The notes under the pieces: model-generated
Databases searched by the model: none
What the model saw: only the letters and a program-made list of their open reading frames with translations
What the model was told of the DNA's origin: nothing
Shown: positions 48,294-58,090 of the stretch, in pieces
Numbering within the stretch: position 1 is the first letter of the stretch
Layout of the letters: the number at the start of each line of letters is the position of its first letter
Program-made: the position numbers and the translations under genes
Origin: Micromonospora nigra
GTDB lineage: Bacteria; Actinomycetota; Actinomycetes; Mycobacteriales; Micromonosporaceae
Reading direction: 5' to 3'
Length of the DNA: 64,000 nucleotides
Assembly (NCBI RefSeq): GCF_900091585.1
Contig: NZ_FMHT01000003.1
Span: forward strand, 3,277,501 to 3,341,500

Positions 48294-49060
48294 CCACGCA
48301 GACCGTGCTCGCCGCGACCGGCGCGGTGTCCGGCGGGGAGGCGGTGACCTTCTGGATCCTCGCCCCGCTGGCGTTGCTCGGGGCGATCGGGATGGTGATG
48401 GCCCGCAACGCCGTGCACTCGGCGCTCTGGCTGGTGCTGACCATGCTCAGCCTGGGCGTGTTCTACGTGCTCCAGGCCGGGCCGTTCATCGGCATGGTGC
48501 AGATCATCGTCTACACCGGCGCGATCATGATGCTCTTCCTGTTCGTGCTGATGCTGGTGGGCCGGGACGCCTCCGACTCGTTGATCGAGGTGCTCCGCGG
48601 GCAGCGGGTGGCCGCGATCGTGCTGGGTGCCGCCTTCGCGACGCTGCTCGGCAGCGGGGTGTACCGGGCCACGCAGGGCGGCACGGCGGTCGGCCTGGAG
48701 CAGGCCAACGCCGGGGGCAACGTGCAGAGCATCGCGCGGCTGCTGTACACCGACTACGTCTTCGCGTTCGAACTCACCGCGGCGCTGCTGATCACCGCCA
48801 CGATCGGTGGGATGGTGCTCGCCCACGTCGAACGGCGCAAGGAGGACAAGCGCGACCAGGTGGCCACCATGAAGGCCCGCTTCGCGCCCGGCAACTACCC
48901 CGGCCCGAAGCCCGGCCCCGGTGTCTTCGCCACCTCCTCGTCGGTGGCCACCCCGGCGCGCCTGCCCGACGGCCGACTGAGCGAGCAGAGCACCCCGGAC
49001 ATCCTCCCGGTGCGTGAGCTGAGCGCCGAGGAGACAACGCTGAAGGGGACTGACAAGTGA
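48290..49060 (+). CDS. nuoJ: NADH-quinone oxidoreductase subunit J
   Basis: A 256-residue membrane subunit with five helices in the first 170 residues, including [22 protein letters not shown] with the conserved pi-bulge segment. A charged, Pro-rich cytoplasmic tail of about 80 residues follows, longer than in enterobacteria. ATG overlaps nuoI; its TGA is part of the GTGA of the next repeat copy. Confidence 0.96.
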   Translation: MTTQTVLAATGAVSGGEAVTFWILAPLALLGAIGMVMARNAVHSALWLVLTMLSLGVFYVLQAGPFIGMVQIIVYTGAIMMLFLFVLMLVGRDASDSLIEVLRGQRVAAIVLGAAFATLLGSGVYRATQGGTAVGLEQANAGGNVQSIARLLYTDYVFAFELTAALLITATIGGMVLAHVERRKEDKRDQVATMKARFAPGNYPGPKPGPGVFATSSSVATPARLPDGRLSEQSTPDILPVRELSAEETTLKGTDK

Positions 49061-49104
49061 GCGCGAGGAGCGGGCCGGCGGGCCCTGTGGTCGCGGACGG
49101 AAGG
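49057..49104 (+). repeat. Dispersed junction repeat between nuoJ and nuoK
   Basis: A full-length single copy. It begins GTGAGCGCGAGGAGCGGGCC, with GTGA overlapping the nuoJ stop, and ends GTGGTCGCGGACGGAAGG, eleven bases before the nuoK ATG. The end block is the only Shine-Dalgarno-like sequence for nuoK. Confidence 0.85.
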
Positions 49105-49115
49105 CGGTTGCGCTG

Positions 49116-49433
49116 ATGGGCGACTTCTTCTCGGTCGAACCGAACTACTACCTGGTCCTCGCCGCGGTGCTGTTCACCATCGGCGCGGTCGGCGTGCTCG
49201 TCCGGCGCAACGCGATCGTGCTGTTCATGTGCATCGAGCTGATGCTCAACGCGGCCAACCTGACGCTGGTCACCTTCGCCCGGATCAACGGTGACCTGAA
49301 CGGCCAGATCATGGCGTTCTTCGTGATGGTGGTGGCGGCGGCCGAGGTCGTGATCGGGCTCGCCATCATCATGGCGATCTTCCGGACCCGACGCTCGGCG
49401 AGCGTCGACGACGCCAACCTGCTGAAGTACTAG
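49116..49433 (+). CDS. nuoK: NADH-quinone oxidoreductase subunit K
   Basis: A 105-residue, three-helix proton-channel subunit related to MrpC. Conserved glutamates lie in [14 protein letters not shown] and [16 protein letters not shown] 49116. Separated from nuoJ by 55 bp that consist mostly of the dispersed repeat; 10 bp to nuoL. Confidence 0.97.
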   Translation: MGDFFSVEPNYYLVLAAVLFTIGAVGVLVRRNAIVLFMCIELMLNAANLTLVTFARINGDLNGQIMAFFVMVVAAAEVVIGLAIIMAIFRTRRSASVDDANLLKY

Positions 49434-49443
49434 AGGGGCCCCG

Positions 49444-51399
49444 GTGGACGAGATTCTGACGTACGCCCAGGCGGAGCCGACGGGAACCGTCGCCTACGCG
49501 ACGGCGGACGGCCTGCTGAGCAGTGTCTGGCTGCTGGTGGCGATCCCGCTGCTCAGTGCGACGGTCCTGCTGCTGCTCGGCCGCCGGGCCGACCGCTGGG
49601 GCCACTGGCTCGGCGTGGCCGCCATCGGCGCCACCTTCCTGCTCGGCCTGACCTACTTCCTGGGCCTGCGCGGCCTGGAGAACAAGTCCGTCGAGCTGAG
49701 CCTGTGGGACTTCATCGCGGTCGGCGGTCTGCGGGTCGACTTCGGCCTGCTGTTCGACCCGCTGGCCGCGGTCTTCGTCCTGCTGATCACCGGGGTGGGT
49801 TTCCTGATCCACCTCTACGCGGTCGAGTACATGGCGCACGACGCGGGCCGACGGCGGTTCTTCGCCTACTTCAACCTGTTCGTCGCCGCCATGCTCCTGC
49901 TGGTGCTCGGCAACAACTACGTGATGCTCTACTTCGGCTGGGAGGGCGTCGGCCTGGCGTCGTACCTGCTGATCTCCTTCTGGTCCGACCGGCCCAGCGC
50001 CGCCACGGCCGGCAAGAAGGCGTTCCTGATGAACCGGGTCGGCGACGCCGGCCTGGCCATCGGCATCTTCATCATGTTCGCCACCCTCGGCACCACCCAG
50101 TACGACGAGGTCTTCAACGGTGTCGGCGCGCTGGCCGGGGGCACCGTGCTCGCGCTCGGCCTGCTGCTCCTGCTCGGCGCGTGCGGCAAGTCCGGCCAGT
50201 TCCCGCTCCAGGCGTGGCTTCCGGACGCGATGGAGGGCCCGACCCCCGTGTCGGCCCTCATCCACGCCGCGACGATGGTCACCGCCGGCGTCTACCTGAT
50301 CGCCCGGTCCAACCCGGTCTTCTCGGCGAACTCGACGCTCCAGCTCGTGGTCGTCAGCGTCGGCGCGCTGACCCTGCTGCTGGGCTGCGTCATCGGCGCC
50401 GCGAAGGACGACATCAAGCGGGTGCTGGCCTGGTCCACGGTCAGCCAGATCGGCTACATGTTCCTCGGCGTCGGGCTGGGCGGGGGCGCGTACGCCCTGG
50501 CCATCGTGCACCTGCTCGCGCACGGCTTCTTCAAGGCCAACATGTTCCTCGGCGCGGGCTCGGTCATGCACGGCATGAAGGACCAGGTGGACATCCGCCG
50601 CTTCGGCGGCCTGTCCAAGTACATGAAGATCACCTGGTTGACCTTCGGCGCGGGCTGGCTGGCCATCATCGGCATGTTCCCGTTCTCCGGCTACTTCTCC
50701 AAGGAGCCGATCATCGCGGCGGCCTTCGAGCGGGAGGGCTGGACCGCCTGGCTGTTCGGCGGGGCCGCGCTGCTCGGTGCCGGGCTGACCGCGTTCTACA
50801 TGACCCGGCTGTTCGTGCTGACCTTCCACGGCCCGAAGCGGTGGACGGAGGACGTGCACCCGCACGAGTCCCCGCTGCTGATGACGGTCCCGCTGATCCT
50901 GCTGGGGCTCGGCTCCGTGGGCGCGGGCTTCCTGCTGGCCACCTCCGTGCCGGACTGGCTCACCGCCACCGCCGGCCTGGGCGGCGAGGAGGAGGCACAC
51001 TCGGCGGTCCTGTCGCACACGGCGGTCACCATCCTCTCCCTGGGGATCACCGTGCTGGGGGCCGGGCTCGCCTGGTTCCTGTTCCGCAACGGCACGGCGA
51101 CCACGCCGCAGCCGGCCGGGGTGCTGGTCACCGCCGCCCGCCGGAACCTCTACACCGACACGGTCAACGAGGCGGTCTTCGAGAAGCCCGGCATCTTCCT
51201 CACCCGGGCGCTGGTCTACCTGGACAACCGGGGCATCGACGGGCTGGTCAACGGCCTCGCCGCAGCGGTCGGCGGCGGCTCGGGCCGGCTCCGGCGGATG
51301 CAGACCGGCTTCGTCCGGTCGTACGCGACCTCGATCCTGACCGGCGCGCTGCTGGTGGTGGCCGCCTTCCTGGCCGTGCAGGCGGGGTGGTTGGCGTGA
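49444..51399 (+). CDS. nuoL: NADH-quinone oxidoreductase subunit L
   Basis: A 651-residue antiporter-like proton-pumping subunit with about 16 helices. The FGWEGVGLASYLLISFW segment carries the key Glu, PLQAWLPDAMEGPTPVSALIHAATMV the half-channel residues and KRVLAWSTVSQIGYM a pumping Lys. The C-terminal part includes the long lateral amphipathic helix region. GTG start after GAGGGGCC. Confidence 0.97.
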   Translation: MDEILTYAQAEPTGTVAYATADGLLSSVWLLVAIPLLSATVLLLLGRRADRWGHWLGVAAIGATFLLGLTYFLGLRGLENKSVELSLWDFIAVGGLRVDFGLLFDPLAAVFVLLITGVGFLIHLYAVEYMAHDAGRRRFFAYFNLFVAAMLLLVLGNNYVMLYFGWEGVGLASYLLISFWSDRPSAATAGKKAFLMNRVGDAGLAIGIFIMFATLGTTQYDEVFNGVGALAGGTVLALGLLLLLGACGKSGQFPLQAWLPDAMEGPTPVSALIHAATMVTAGVYLIARSNPVFSANSTLQLVVVSVGALTLLLGCVIGAAKDDIKRVLAWSTVSQIGYMFLGVGLGGGAYALAIVHLLAHGFFKANMFLGAGSVMHGMKDQVDIRRFGGLSKYMKITWLTFGAGWLAIIGMFPFSGYFSKEPIIAAAFEREGWTAWLFGGAALLGAGLTAFYMTRLFVLTFHGPKRWTEDVHPHESPLLMTVPLILLGLGSVGAGFLLATSVPDWLTATAGLGGEEEAHSAVLSHTAVTILSLGITVLGAGLAWFLFRNGTATTPQPAGVLVTAARRNLYTDTVNEAVFEKPGIFLTRALVYLDNRGIDGLVNGLAAAVGGGSGRLRRMQTGFVRSYATSILTGALLVVAAFLAVQAGWLA

Positions 51400-51478
51400 T
51401 CGACCTCAGGGGGCTGACAGCCTCTCAGGCGGCCGTCGCCGGCGGACCGCACAGTGACGACGGAGGTAAGGCCGCATA

Positions 51479-53011
51479 ATGTCCGACTTCCCGTTCCTCT
51501 CGGTGCTCACCGTGGCGCCGCTGGTGGGTGCCCTGGTGGTCGCCCTCCTGCCGCGCAGCCGGCCGGTGCTGGCCAAGCAGGTGGCGCTCGGCTGGTCGTT
51601 GCTGGTGCTGGCGCTGTCGGTGGTCATGTGGATCACCTGGCAGGTCGGCGGCGACCGGTTCCAGTTCCGCGAGTCGTACCCGTGGATCCCGAACTGGGGC
51701 GTCAGCTTCACCCTCGCCGCCGACGGCATCGCACTCGTGATGCTGATGCTGATCGCGGTGCTGGTGCCGCTGGTGATCCTGGCGTCCTGGCACGACGCCG
51801 AGAGCTCCAGGCGGTCCGTGCCGGCCTACTTCGCGCTGCTGCTCGTCCTCGAGTGCACGATGATCGGCGTCTTCGCCGCCGCCGACGTCTTCCTGTTCTA
51901 CGTGTTCTTCGAGGTCATGCTCGTGCCGATGTACTTCCTCATCGGCAGCTACGGCGGCCACCAGCGGCAGTACGCGGCCGTGAAGTTCTTCCTCTACTCG
52001 CTGGTCGGCGGCCTGTTCATGCTGGCCGCCGTGATCGGCCTGTGGGTGGTCGGCGGGAAGACCTTCGACTGGGTGGCGCTGTCGGAGGTGGACATCTCCA
52101 CCGGGGCCGAGCGCTGGCTGTTCCTCGGCTTCTTCGTCGCCTTCGCGATCAAGGCACCGTTCTTCCCGTTCCACACCTGGCTGCCGGACGCCGGTGGTGC
52201 GGCTCCGGCCGGCGCGGCGGCGCTGCTCGTCGGCGTACTGGACAAGGTCGGCACCTTCGGCATCCTGCGTTACTGCCTGCCGCTGTTCCCCGACGCGGCG
52301 AAGTGGTTCGCCCCGTGGGCACTGGCCCTGGGCCTGATCGGCATCATCTACGCCGCGTTGCTGGCCGTCGGCCAGAACGACCTGAAGCGGCTGGTGTCGT
52401 ACACGTCGATCGCGCACTTCGGCTTCATCGGGGTCGGCATCTTCGCCTTCACCACGCAGGCCGGCACCGGCGCGGTGCTCTACATGGTCAACCACGGCCT
52501 CGCCACCGGGCTGCTCTTCCTGGTCGTGGGCATGCTGATCGCCCGCCGGGGTTCGGCGCTGATCAGTGACTTCGGGGGTGCGGGCAAGCTGGTGCCGGTG
52601 CTGGCCGGGGTGCTGTTCTTCGCCGGTCTGGCGTCGCTCGCGCTGCCGGGCACCGCGCCGTTCGTCTCCGAGTTCCTGGTGTTGATCGGCACGTTCACGG
52701 TGAACAAGCCGGTGGCGATCATCGCCACGCTCGGCATCATCCTGGCGGCGGCGTACGTGCTGTGGATGGTGCAGCGCACCACCCAGGGCACGCTCAACCC
52801 GGCGCTGACCGAGATCGACGGCATGAAGCGGGACCTCAACCTGCGCGAGAAGGTCGTCGTCGCCCCGCTGATCGCGCTGATCGTGGTGCTCGGCTTCTAC
52901 CCGAAGCCGGTCACCGACGTGATCAACCCCGCCGTCCAGGCGACCATGGAGGACGTCGGCAGGACCGACCCCGCTCCCGAGGTCGGCGGCGTCCAGGAGG
53001 CGAGCCGGTGA
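51479..53011 (+). CDS. nuoM: NADH-quinone oxidoreductase subunit M
   Basis: A 510-residue antiporter-like subunit with about 14 helices. Glu in YVFFEVMLVPMYFLIG, Lys in AIKAPFFPFHTWLPDA and DLKRLVSYTSIAHFGFIGVG are the pumping residues. ATG with GGAGGTAAGG before it. The 79-bp gap from nuoL holds no repeat copy. Its stop lies in the GTGA of the next repeat. Confidence 0.97.
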   Translation: MSDFPFLSVLTVAPLVGALVVALLPRSRPVLAKQVALGWSLLVLALSVVMWITWQVGGDRFQFRESYPWIPNWGVSFTLAADGIALVMLMLIAVLVPLVILASWHDAESSRRSVPAYFALLLVLECTMIGVFAAADVFLFYVFFEVMLVPMYFLIGSYGGHQRQYAAVKFFLYSLVGGLFMLAAVIGLWVVGGKTFDWVALSEVDISTGAERWLFLGFFVAFAIKAPFFPFHTWLPDAGGAAPAGAAALLVGVLDKVGTFGILRYCLPLFPDAAKWFAPWALALGLIGIIYAALLAVGQNDLKRLVSYTSIAHFGFIGVGIFAFTTQAGTGAVLYMVNHGLATGLLFLVVGMLIARRGSALISDFGGAGKLVPVLAGVLFFAGLASLALPGTAPFVSEFLVLIGTFTVNKPVAIIATLGIILAAAYVLWMVQRTTQGTLNPALTEIDGMKRDLNLREKVVVAPLIALIVVLGFYPKPVTDVINPAVQATMEDVGRTDPAPEVGGVQEASR

Positions 53012-53100
53012 CCGCGAGGAGCGGGCTGGCGAGCCCCGGCTGCCCGCGCGAGGAGCGAGTCCCGCGGTCGTGGGCACACCACGCAGTCGTGAACGAAAGG
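53008..53100 (+). repeat. Dispersed junction repeat, double copy between nuoM and nuoN
   Basis: A compound copy: GTGACCGCGAGGAGCGGGCT opens the first unit (GTGA overlapping the nuoM stop) and CGCGAGGAGCGAGTCCCGCG begins a second, rearranged one; the end GCAGTCGTGAACGAAAGG gives the Shine-Dalgarno for nuoN, eight bases before its GTG. Confidence 0.82.
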
Positions 53101-53108
53101 TTGGTCCA

Positions 53109-54662
53109 GTGACCGAGCTCCAACTGCCGTCGATCGCCTACGGGGCGCTCGCGCCCACCCTGATCATGCTGGGCGCCGCGGTGATCGGGGTGCTGGTCGA
53201 GGCGTTCGCGCCCCGGCGGCTGCGGCACCCGGTGCAGCTGACGTTGGCGCTGCTGGCGGTGCTCGCCGCGCTGACCATGGTGGTCCTGAACGCCGACGAG
53301 CGGCTGATCACCATGGGCGGGGCGATCGCCGTGGACGGGCCGACGCTGTTCCTCCAGGGCGCGATCCTGGTGCTCGCCGCGGTGGCGCTGCTGCTGATCG
53401 GCGAGCGCGCGGTCGAGCGCGGCGGGGCGTTCGTCGCCCAGGCCGCGGTCACCGCCGACTCGCCCGAGGACCGGCGGCAGGCCGAGGGGCAGAACGGCGC
53501 GACCGAGGTCTACCCGCTGACCACCTTCGCGATCGGCGGCATGCTGATCTTCGTGGCGGCGAACGACCTGCTCACCATGTTCATCGCGCTGGAGGTCTTC
53601 TCGCTGCCGCTGTACCTGCTCTGCGCGCTGGCCCGCCGCCGGCGACTGCTGAGCCAGGAGGCCGCGCTGAAGTACTTCATGCTCGGCGCGTACGCCTCGG
53701 CCTTCTTCCTGTTCGGGGTGGCCCTGATCTACGGCTTCACCGCCGGCCTGCCGAACCGCCCGGCCGGGGTGGACTTCGCCACCGTCAACGCCGCGGTGGC
53801 CGACTCCACGGCCAGCCAGGTGCTGCTGTTCGCCGGCATGGCCCTGATCGCCATCGGCCTGCTGTTCAAGGCGGCGGCGGCTCCGTTCCACGTCTGGACG
53901 CCCGACGTCTACCAGGGTGCCCCGACCCCCGTGACCAGCTTCATGGCCGCCTGCACCAAGGTCGCCGCGTTCGGCGCCCTCCTGCGGGTGTTCCACGTGG
54001 CCTTCGAGGGGGCCCGGTGGAACTTCACTCCCGTGCTCGGGGTGGTGGCGGTGCTGACCATGCTGGTCGGTGCGGTGCTCGCGGTCACCCAGACCGACAT
54101 CAAGCGACTGCTGGCGTACTCGTCGATCGCCAACGCCGGCTACCTGTTGGTGGGTGTGCTCGCCCCCGGGCGCGACGGCCTCTCCGGCACGATGTTCTAC
54201 CTGGTCGCGTACGGCTTCTCGGTGCTCGCCGCGTTCGCCGTGGTCACCCTGGTGCGCGACGCCGACGGCGAGGCCACCCACCTGTCCCGCTGGGCGGGTC
54301 TGGGCCGGCGGTCGCCGTTCTTCGCGGCGGTGTTCACCTTCATCCTGCTGGCCTTCGCCGGGATCCCGCTGACCAGCGGCTTCATGAGCAAGGTCGCGGT
54401 CTTCGGCCCGGCCATCGACGGCGGTCAGACGTGGCTGGTGATCGCAGGCGTGCTGACCAGCATGGTGCTGGCCTTCCCGTACCTGCGGGTCGTGGTGATG
54501 ATGTGGCTCTCCGAGCCGGGTGAGTCGACCCCCACCGTCACCGTGCCCGGCGGGCTGACGTCGGCGGCACTGGTGATCGGCGTGCTCGCCACCCTGGTCC
54601 TCGGCGTCGCCCCGGCGCCGCTGCTGGACCTGACGGCGGGGGCGGCGGAGTTCGTCCGCTAG
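53109..54662 (+). CDS. nuoN: NADH-quinone oxidoreductase subunit N
   Basis: A 517-residue antiporter-like subunit with about 14 helices, last gene of the operon. Glu in FIALEVFSLPLYLLCAL, Lys in FKAAAAPFHVWTPDVYQGAPTP and DIKRLLAYSSIANAGYLLVG are the conserved charged residues. GTG 53109 chosen since the preceding repeat provides GAACGAAAGG. Followed by a hairpin terminator. Confidence 0.97.
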   Translation: MTELQLPSIAYGALAPTLIMLGAAVIGVLVEAFAPRRLRHPVQLTLALLAVLAALTMVVLNADERLITMGGAIAVDGPTLFLQGAILVLAAVALLLIGERAVERGGAFVAQAAVTADSPEDRRQAEGQNGATEVYPLTTFAIGGMLIFVAANDLLTMFIALEVFSLPLYLLCALARRRRLLSQEAALKYFMLGAYASAFFLFGVALIYGFTAGLPNRPAGVDFATVNAAVADSTASQVLLFAGMALIAIGLLFKAAAAPFHVWTPDVYQGAPTPVTSFMAACTKVAAFGALLRVFHVAFEGARWNFTPVLGVVAVLTMLVGAVLAVTQTDIKRLLAYSSIANAGYLLVGVLAPGRDGLSGTMFYLVAYGFSVLAAFAVVTLVRDADGEATHLSRWAGLGRRSPFFAAVFTFILLAFAGIPLTSGFMSKVAVFGPAIDGGQTWLVIAGVLTSMVLAFPYLRVVVMMWLSEPGESTPTVTVPGGLTSAALVIGVLATLVLGVAPAPLLDLTAGAAEFVR

Positions 54663-54683
54663 CCGCCCGGGACACTGGCGGGA

Positions 54684-54711
54684 GGGGTCGGCACCAGGGG
54701 GTGCCGGCCCC
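54684..54711 (+). terminator. Terminator of the nuo operon
   Basis: GGGGTCGGCACC (54684-54695) pairs with GGTGCCGGCCCC (54700-54711) around an AGGG loop; 12 bp with one G-T pair, followed by TTCC. Lies 22 bp after the nuoN stop. Confidence 0.75.
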
Positions 54712-54752
54712 TTCCGCGTATCCCCCGCCCAGGCAGGTCGAGGAGGTGTGGC

Positions 54753-55835
54753 ATGGTTGAGGGCGTGGGTAATCCGGCTGGCGAGCGTTCAGGTGCCACC
54801 GGCTCCGGCGAGCGCCGGGACCGGGAGGGCATGAGGCACTTCGGCGCGCTCGGCCTGCATCTCGCCGACCCCGGCGTCGAGGCGTCCGTGCTGGGAGTGC
54901 TGGAGAGCGTCGAGGCCGATCTGCGGTCCAGCGTCGACAGCGCCGACCCGCTCGTCGCCGAGGCGTCCCGACACCTGGTGGAGGCCGGCGGCAAGCGGTT
55001 CCGTCCCCTCCTGGTGGCGTTGGGGGCCCAGTTCGGCGATCCGGCCGCCGCGCAGGTGGTGCCGGCGGCGGTCGTGATGGAGCTCACCCACCTGGCGACC
55101 CTCTACCACGATGACGTCATGGACGAGGCCGCCGTGCGGCGGGGGGCGCCCAGCGCCAACTCCCGCTGGACCAACTCGGTCGCCATCCTGGTCGGCGACT
55201 ACCTCTTCGCCCGCGCCGCGGACATCGCCGCGGACCTGGGGCCCGAGGCGGTACGCCTCCAGGCCCGCACCTTCGCGCGACTGGTGCACGGGCAGATCGC
55301 GGAGACCGTCGGTCCCCGGTCCGAGGACCCGGTGGCGCACTACCTTGGCGTGATCGCCGAGAAGACCGGCTCGCTGATCGCCACCTCGGCCCGGTTCGGC
55401 GGCATGTTCGGCGGGGCGTCCGCCGAGCACACCGAGGCCCTCGCCGGTTACGGCGAGACGATCGGGATGGCCTTCCAGCTCTCCGACGACCTGCTCGACA
55501 TCGCCAGCGAGTCGGGGCAGTCAGGCAAGACCCCCGGCACCGACCTGCGCGAGGGTGTCCCCACCCTGCCGGTGCTCTACGCCCTGGCCTCCGACGACTC
55601 CGACGCGGCCTCGGTGCGGCTGCGCGAGATCCTGGCGACCGGGGCGCTGACCGACGACGACCTGCACGCCGAGGCCCTCGGCCTGCTGCGGGAGTCGCCG
55701 GCGCTGAAGCGGGCCAGGGAGACGGTCCGCAGCTACGCCGAGGATGCCCGCGCCCAACTCGCTCCGCTGCCGCCGGGCCCGGCCCGCCGGGCGCTCGAGT
55801 CCCTTTGCGACCACATCGCCGACCGCACCAGCTGA
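54753..55835 (+). CDS. Long-chain polyprenyl diphosphate synthase
   Basis: A 360-residue trans-prenyltransferase that should make the octa- to decaprenyl side chain of menaquinone. First aspartate-rich motif DDVMD at 120-124, second in QLSDDLLDIASESGQSGKTPGTDL, plus GGKRFRPLL and the small residues before the first motif that allow long products. ATG 54753 has AGGAGG six bases upstream; the first 26 residues are a Gly/Glu/Arg-rich extension. Downstream of the nuo terminator, so separately transcribed. Confidence 0.92.
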   Translation: MVEGVGNPAGERSGATGSGERRDREGMRHFGALGLHLADPGVEASVLGVLESVEADLRSSVDSADPLVAEASRHLVEAGGKRFRPLLVALGAQFGDPAAAQVVPAAVVMELTHLATLYHDDVMDEAAVRRGAPSANSRWTNSVAILVGDYLFARAADIAADLGPEAVRLQARTFARLVHGQIAETVGPRSEDPVAHYLGVIAEKTGSLIATSARFGGMFGGASAEHTEALAGYGETIGMAFQLSDDLLDIASESGQSGKTPGTDLREGVPTLPVLYALASDDSDAASVRLREILATGALTDDDLHAEALGLLRESPALKRARETVRSYAEDARAQLAPLPPGPARRALESLCDHIADRTS

Positions 55836-55901
55836 CCCGGCTGTCTCACCCGCCCGCGCGGACGAGGAGCACACCGGCTCGCGTGGCGCGCTCCGCCCGG
55901 G

Positions 55902-57098
55902 TCACCGGGCAGGGCCGGCTGCCGCGGCGGGAGTGAGCAGCCGGCTGGCGGTGAGCATGAGGGCGGCGGCGGTGAGCATCGCGCCCGCCGCGCTCAGCCA
56001 CATCGCCGGGTAGCCCGCCGCCGCGGCGAGGGCGCCGAAGGCCAGCGGGCCGAGGCAGCCGCCCGCGTACACCCCGGTCTGGGTGATCGAGGTGGCGGCG
56101 GCCGGCGCCTGCGGGTGCAGCCGGACCACCGCGAAGTTCATCAACCCCGGCCAGGCCCAGCCGAGGCCGAAGCCGAGCACCACCCCCGCCACCAGCGGCC
56201 CGGAGCCGGCTGCCGCGAGCAGACCCAGCCCGGCCGAGCCGATCACCAGCATTCCGGCGATCACGGCGACGTGACCGCCCGCCCGGCGGTCGGCGAACCA
56301 GCCCACGCCTATCCGGCCGGCGACGCAGACCGCGCTGCCGAGGGTCAGGGTCAATCCGGCGAGCCCCGGTGACAGCCCTCGCCCGGCGGAGGAGTCGACC
56401 AGGAAGGTGCCCAGCGCGTTCGCCGCCGCCGCCGCGAGCGTGGCCGCCATCCCGACCACCACCAGGGCGGCCGTGGCGCCTCCGGGGCGGGCGGGCGCGC
56501 GACGGCCGGGTCGGGGCTCCCGCGCGGGCACGGCGGCCAGCGCGGCCAGGGCGACCCCCGCCGCCGCCACGAACGCCCAACGCCAGCCGACGGTCAGCGC
56601 GACCGTGGGCACCGCCGCGCCGGCCAGCAACGTCGACAGCGGGATGGCGGCCTGCTTGACACCGAACGACAGCCCCTGCCGTCGGGGTGGCACGTGCCGG
56701 GCCAGCGCGGCGTTGCTGGCCAACTGTCCCAGCGCGTTCGCGACGCCGCTGAGCGCCAGCAGGCCGACCAGCACCGGGTAGGAGCGAGCCAGGGTCGCCA
56801 CGGCGAGCAGGCAGCCGGCGGACAGCAGGATGCCGGCGCGGGCGACGACCGCCGCCCCGTAGCGCTCGGCGAGCCGGCCCGACGGCACCGAGGCGAGTGC
56901 CCCCACGCCGAAGTGGAGGGACACGGCCAGGCCCAGGCCGGCGGGGGAGAAGCGGAGTTCGTCGCCCAGCTGCACGGCCAGCCCGCCCACCAGGAAGACC
57001 GGCAGTACACAGGCGATGGTCACGACGACGGCGTGGAGGCCGGCCCGGACCGGCCGGAGGGTGACGCCCGAGGTGGGCGGCACGGCGATGTCGGTCAT
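55902..57098 (-). CDS. Major facilitator superfamily transporter
   Basis: A 398-residue permease with 12 predicted membrane helices. GRLAERYGAAVVARAG between helices 2 and 3 is the MFS signature loop, repeated as GWFADRRAGGHVAVIAG in the second half. It resembles CynX/drug-efflux-like carriers; substrate unknown. Divergent from an IclR-type regulator that probably controls it. Confidence 0.9.
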   Translation of the reverse strand: MTDIAVPPTSGVTLRPVRAGLHAVVVTIACVLPVFLVGGLAVQLGDELRFSPAGLGLAVSLHFGVGALASVPSGRLAERYGAAVVARAGILLSAGCLLAVATLARSYPVLVGLLALSGVANALGQLASNAALARHVPPRRQGLSFGVKQAAIPLSTLLAGAAVPTVALTVGWRWAFVAAAGVALAALAAVPAREPRPGRRAPARPGGATAALVVVGMAATLAAAAANALGTFLVDSSAGRGLSPGLAGLTLTLGSAVCVAGRIGVGWFADRRAGGHVAVIAGMLVIGSAGLGLLAAAGSGPLVAGVVLGFGLGWAWPGLMNFAVVRLHPQAPAAATSITQTGVYAGGCLGPLAFGALAAAAGYPAMWLSAAGAMLTAAALMLTASRLLTPAAAAGPAR

Positions 57099-57140
57099 GG
57101 TGTGGCCAACCTACGTGAGCCGCCCTCGACTCACGCAGAG

Positions 57141-57153
57141 TATCTGTCGGATA
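57141..57153. promoter_or_regulatory. TATC-TGTCG-GATA inverted repeat between MFS and IclR genes
   Basis: A short inverted repeat in the 154-bp divergent region, 42 bp from the MFS start. Location suits an IclR-family operator. An AT-rich TATGGT (57221-57226) could be the -10 of the regulator gene. Confidence 0.3.
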
Positions 57154-57252
57154 GACGATCCGTGGATGGTGATCTGCCCGATCTACCCGAGCAGGCATTT
57201 CGCGGCGAGCTGGTTTTTCATATGGTGTAAGTCCCCGGCGTCGGAGGTGGTT

Positions 57253-58035
57253 GTGCGCGACCCCTTGGCGGAGCCTTCGGACCTCATCCGGAGTGTGTCC
57301 CGCGCGCTACGAGTGCTCGAGGCGGTCGGCCGTGCCCCGCGCGGCCTGACCGTCAAGCAGATCGCCCGGCGCTGCGAGCTCACCGTGGCGACGACCTACC
57401 ACCTGGTGCGCACCCTGGCCTATGAGGGCTACGTGATCCGCCGGGAGGACGGCACGTACATCGTCGGCCTGGAGATCGCCGACCGCTACCGCGAGCTGGT
57501 CACCGCCTTCCGGGGCGCGCCGGCCGTCGGTGAGGCGCTGCGGCGGGCCGCCGTGGAGACGGGCTGGAGCCACTACCTGGGCCGGTTCGTCGGCGGCCAG
57601 GTGGCGGTCACCGCGGTCGCCGAGGGGCACCGCTCCCCGTACCTGGAGGAGGTCGTCCCCGGCTTCGACGAGGGCGCCCACGCGACCGCCCTGGGCAAGG
57701 CGCTGCTCGCCACCCTCACCGTCGAGCAGCGCCACCGCTACCTGCGCGAGTACGGCATGCGTCCCTTCACCAACGCCACGCTGACCACCCCGGAGGCGTT
57801 CGAGGCCGACCTGGCCGCCGGGGACCGGCGCGGCATGCAGATGGAACTGGGCCAGTTCCGTCAGGGCGTGGCCTGCGCCGCCGTGCTGGTGGCCCCCGAC
57901 AAGGACATGGAGCGCCGGGTCGTGCTGGCCTGCGCCCTGCCGGCCAGCGAGATGATGACCTCCGCCCGGGTGGTCCGCGCCAAGCTGCTGACGGCCGCCC
58001 GGGCCATCGCCGACGGCATCGCCGCCGACACCTGA
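57253..58035 (+). CDS. IclR family transcriptional regulator
   Basis: A 260-residue regulator with an N-terminal winged helix-turn-helix (about 12-75; LTVKQIARRCELTVATTYHLVRTL) and a C-terminal effector domain (HATALGKALLATL is the family motif). GTG 57253 chosen because GGAGG lies five bases upstream. The divergent MFS gene is the likely target; effector unknown. Confidence 0.92.
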   Translation: MRDPLAEPSDLIRSVSRALRVLEAVGRAPRGLTVKQIARRCELTVATTYHLVRTLAYEGYVIRREDGTYIVGLEIADRYRELVTAFRGAPAVGEALRRAAVETGWSHYLGRFVGGQVAVTAVAEGHRSPYLEEVVPGFDEGAHATALGKALLATLTVEQRHRYLREYGMRPFTNATLTTPEAFEADLAAGDRRGMQMELGQFRQGVACAAVLVAPDKDMERRVVLACALPASEMMTSARVVRAKLLTAARAIADGIAADT

Positions 58036-58090
58036 CCGGCCGGGGTCACCGACGGATGTCGCCCATGCGCCGAGCCCCTCCCCATGCGAC

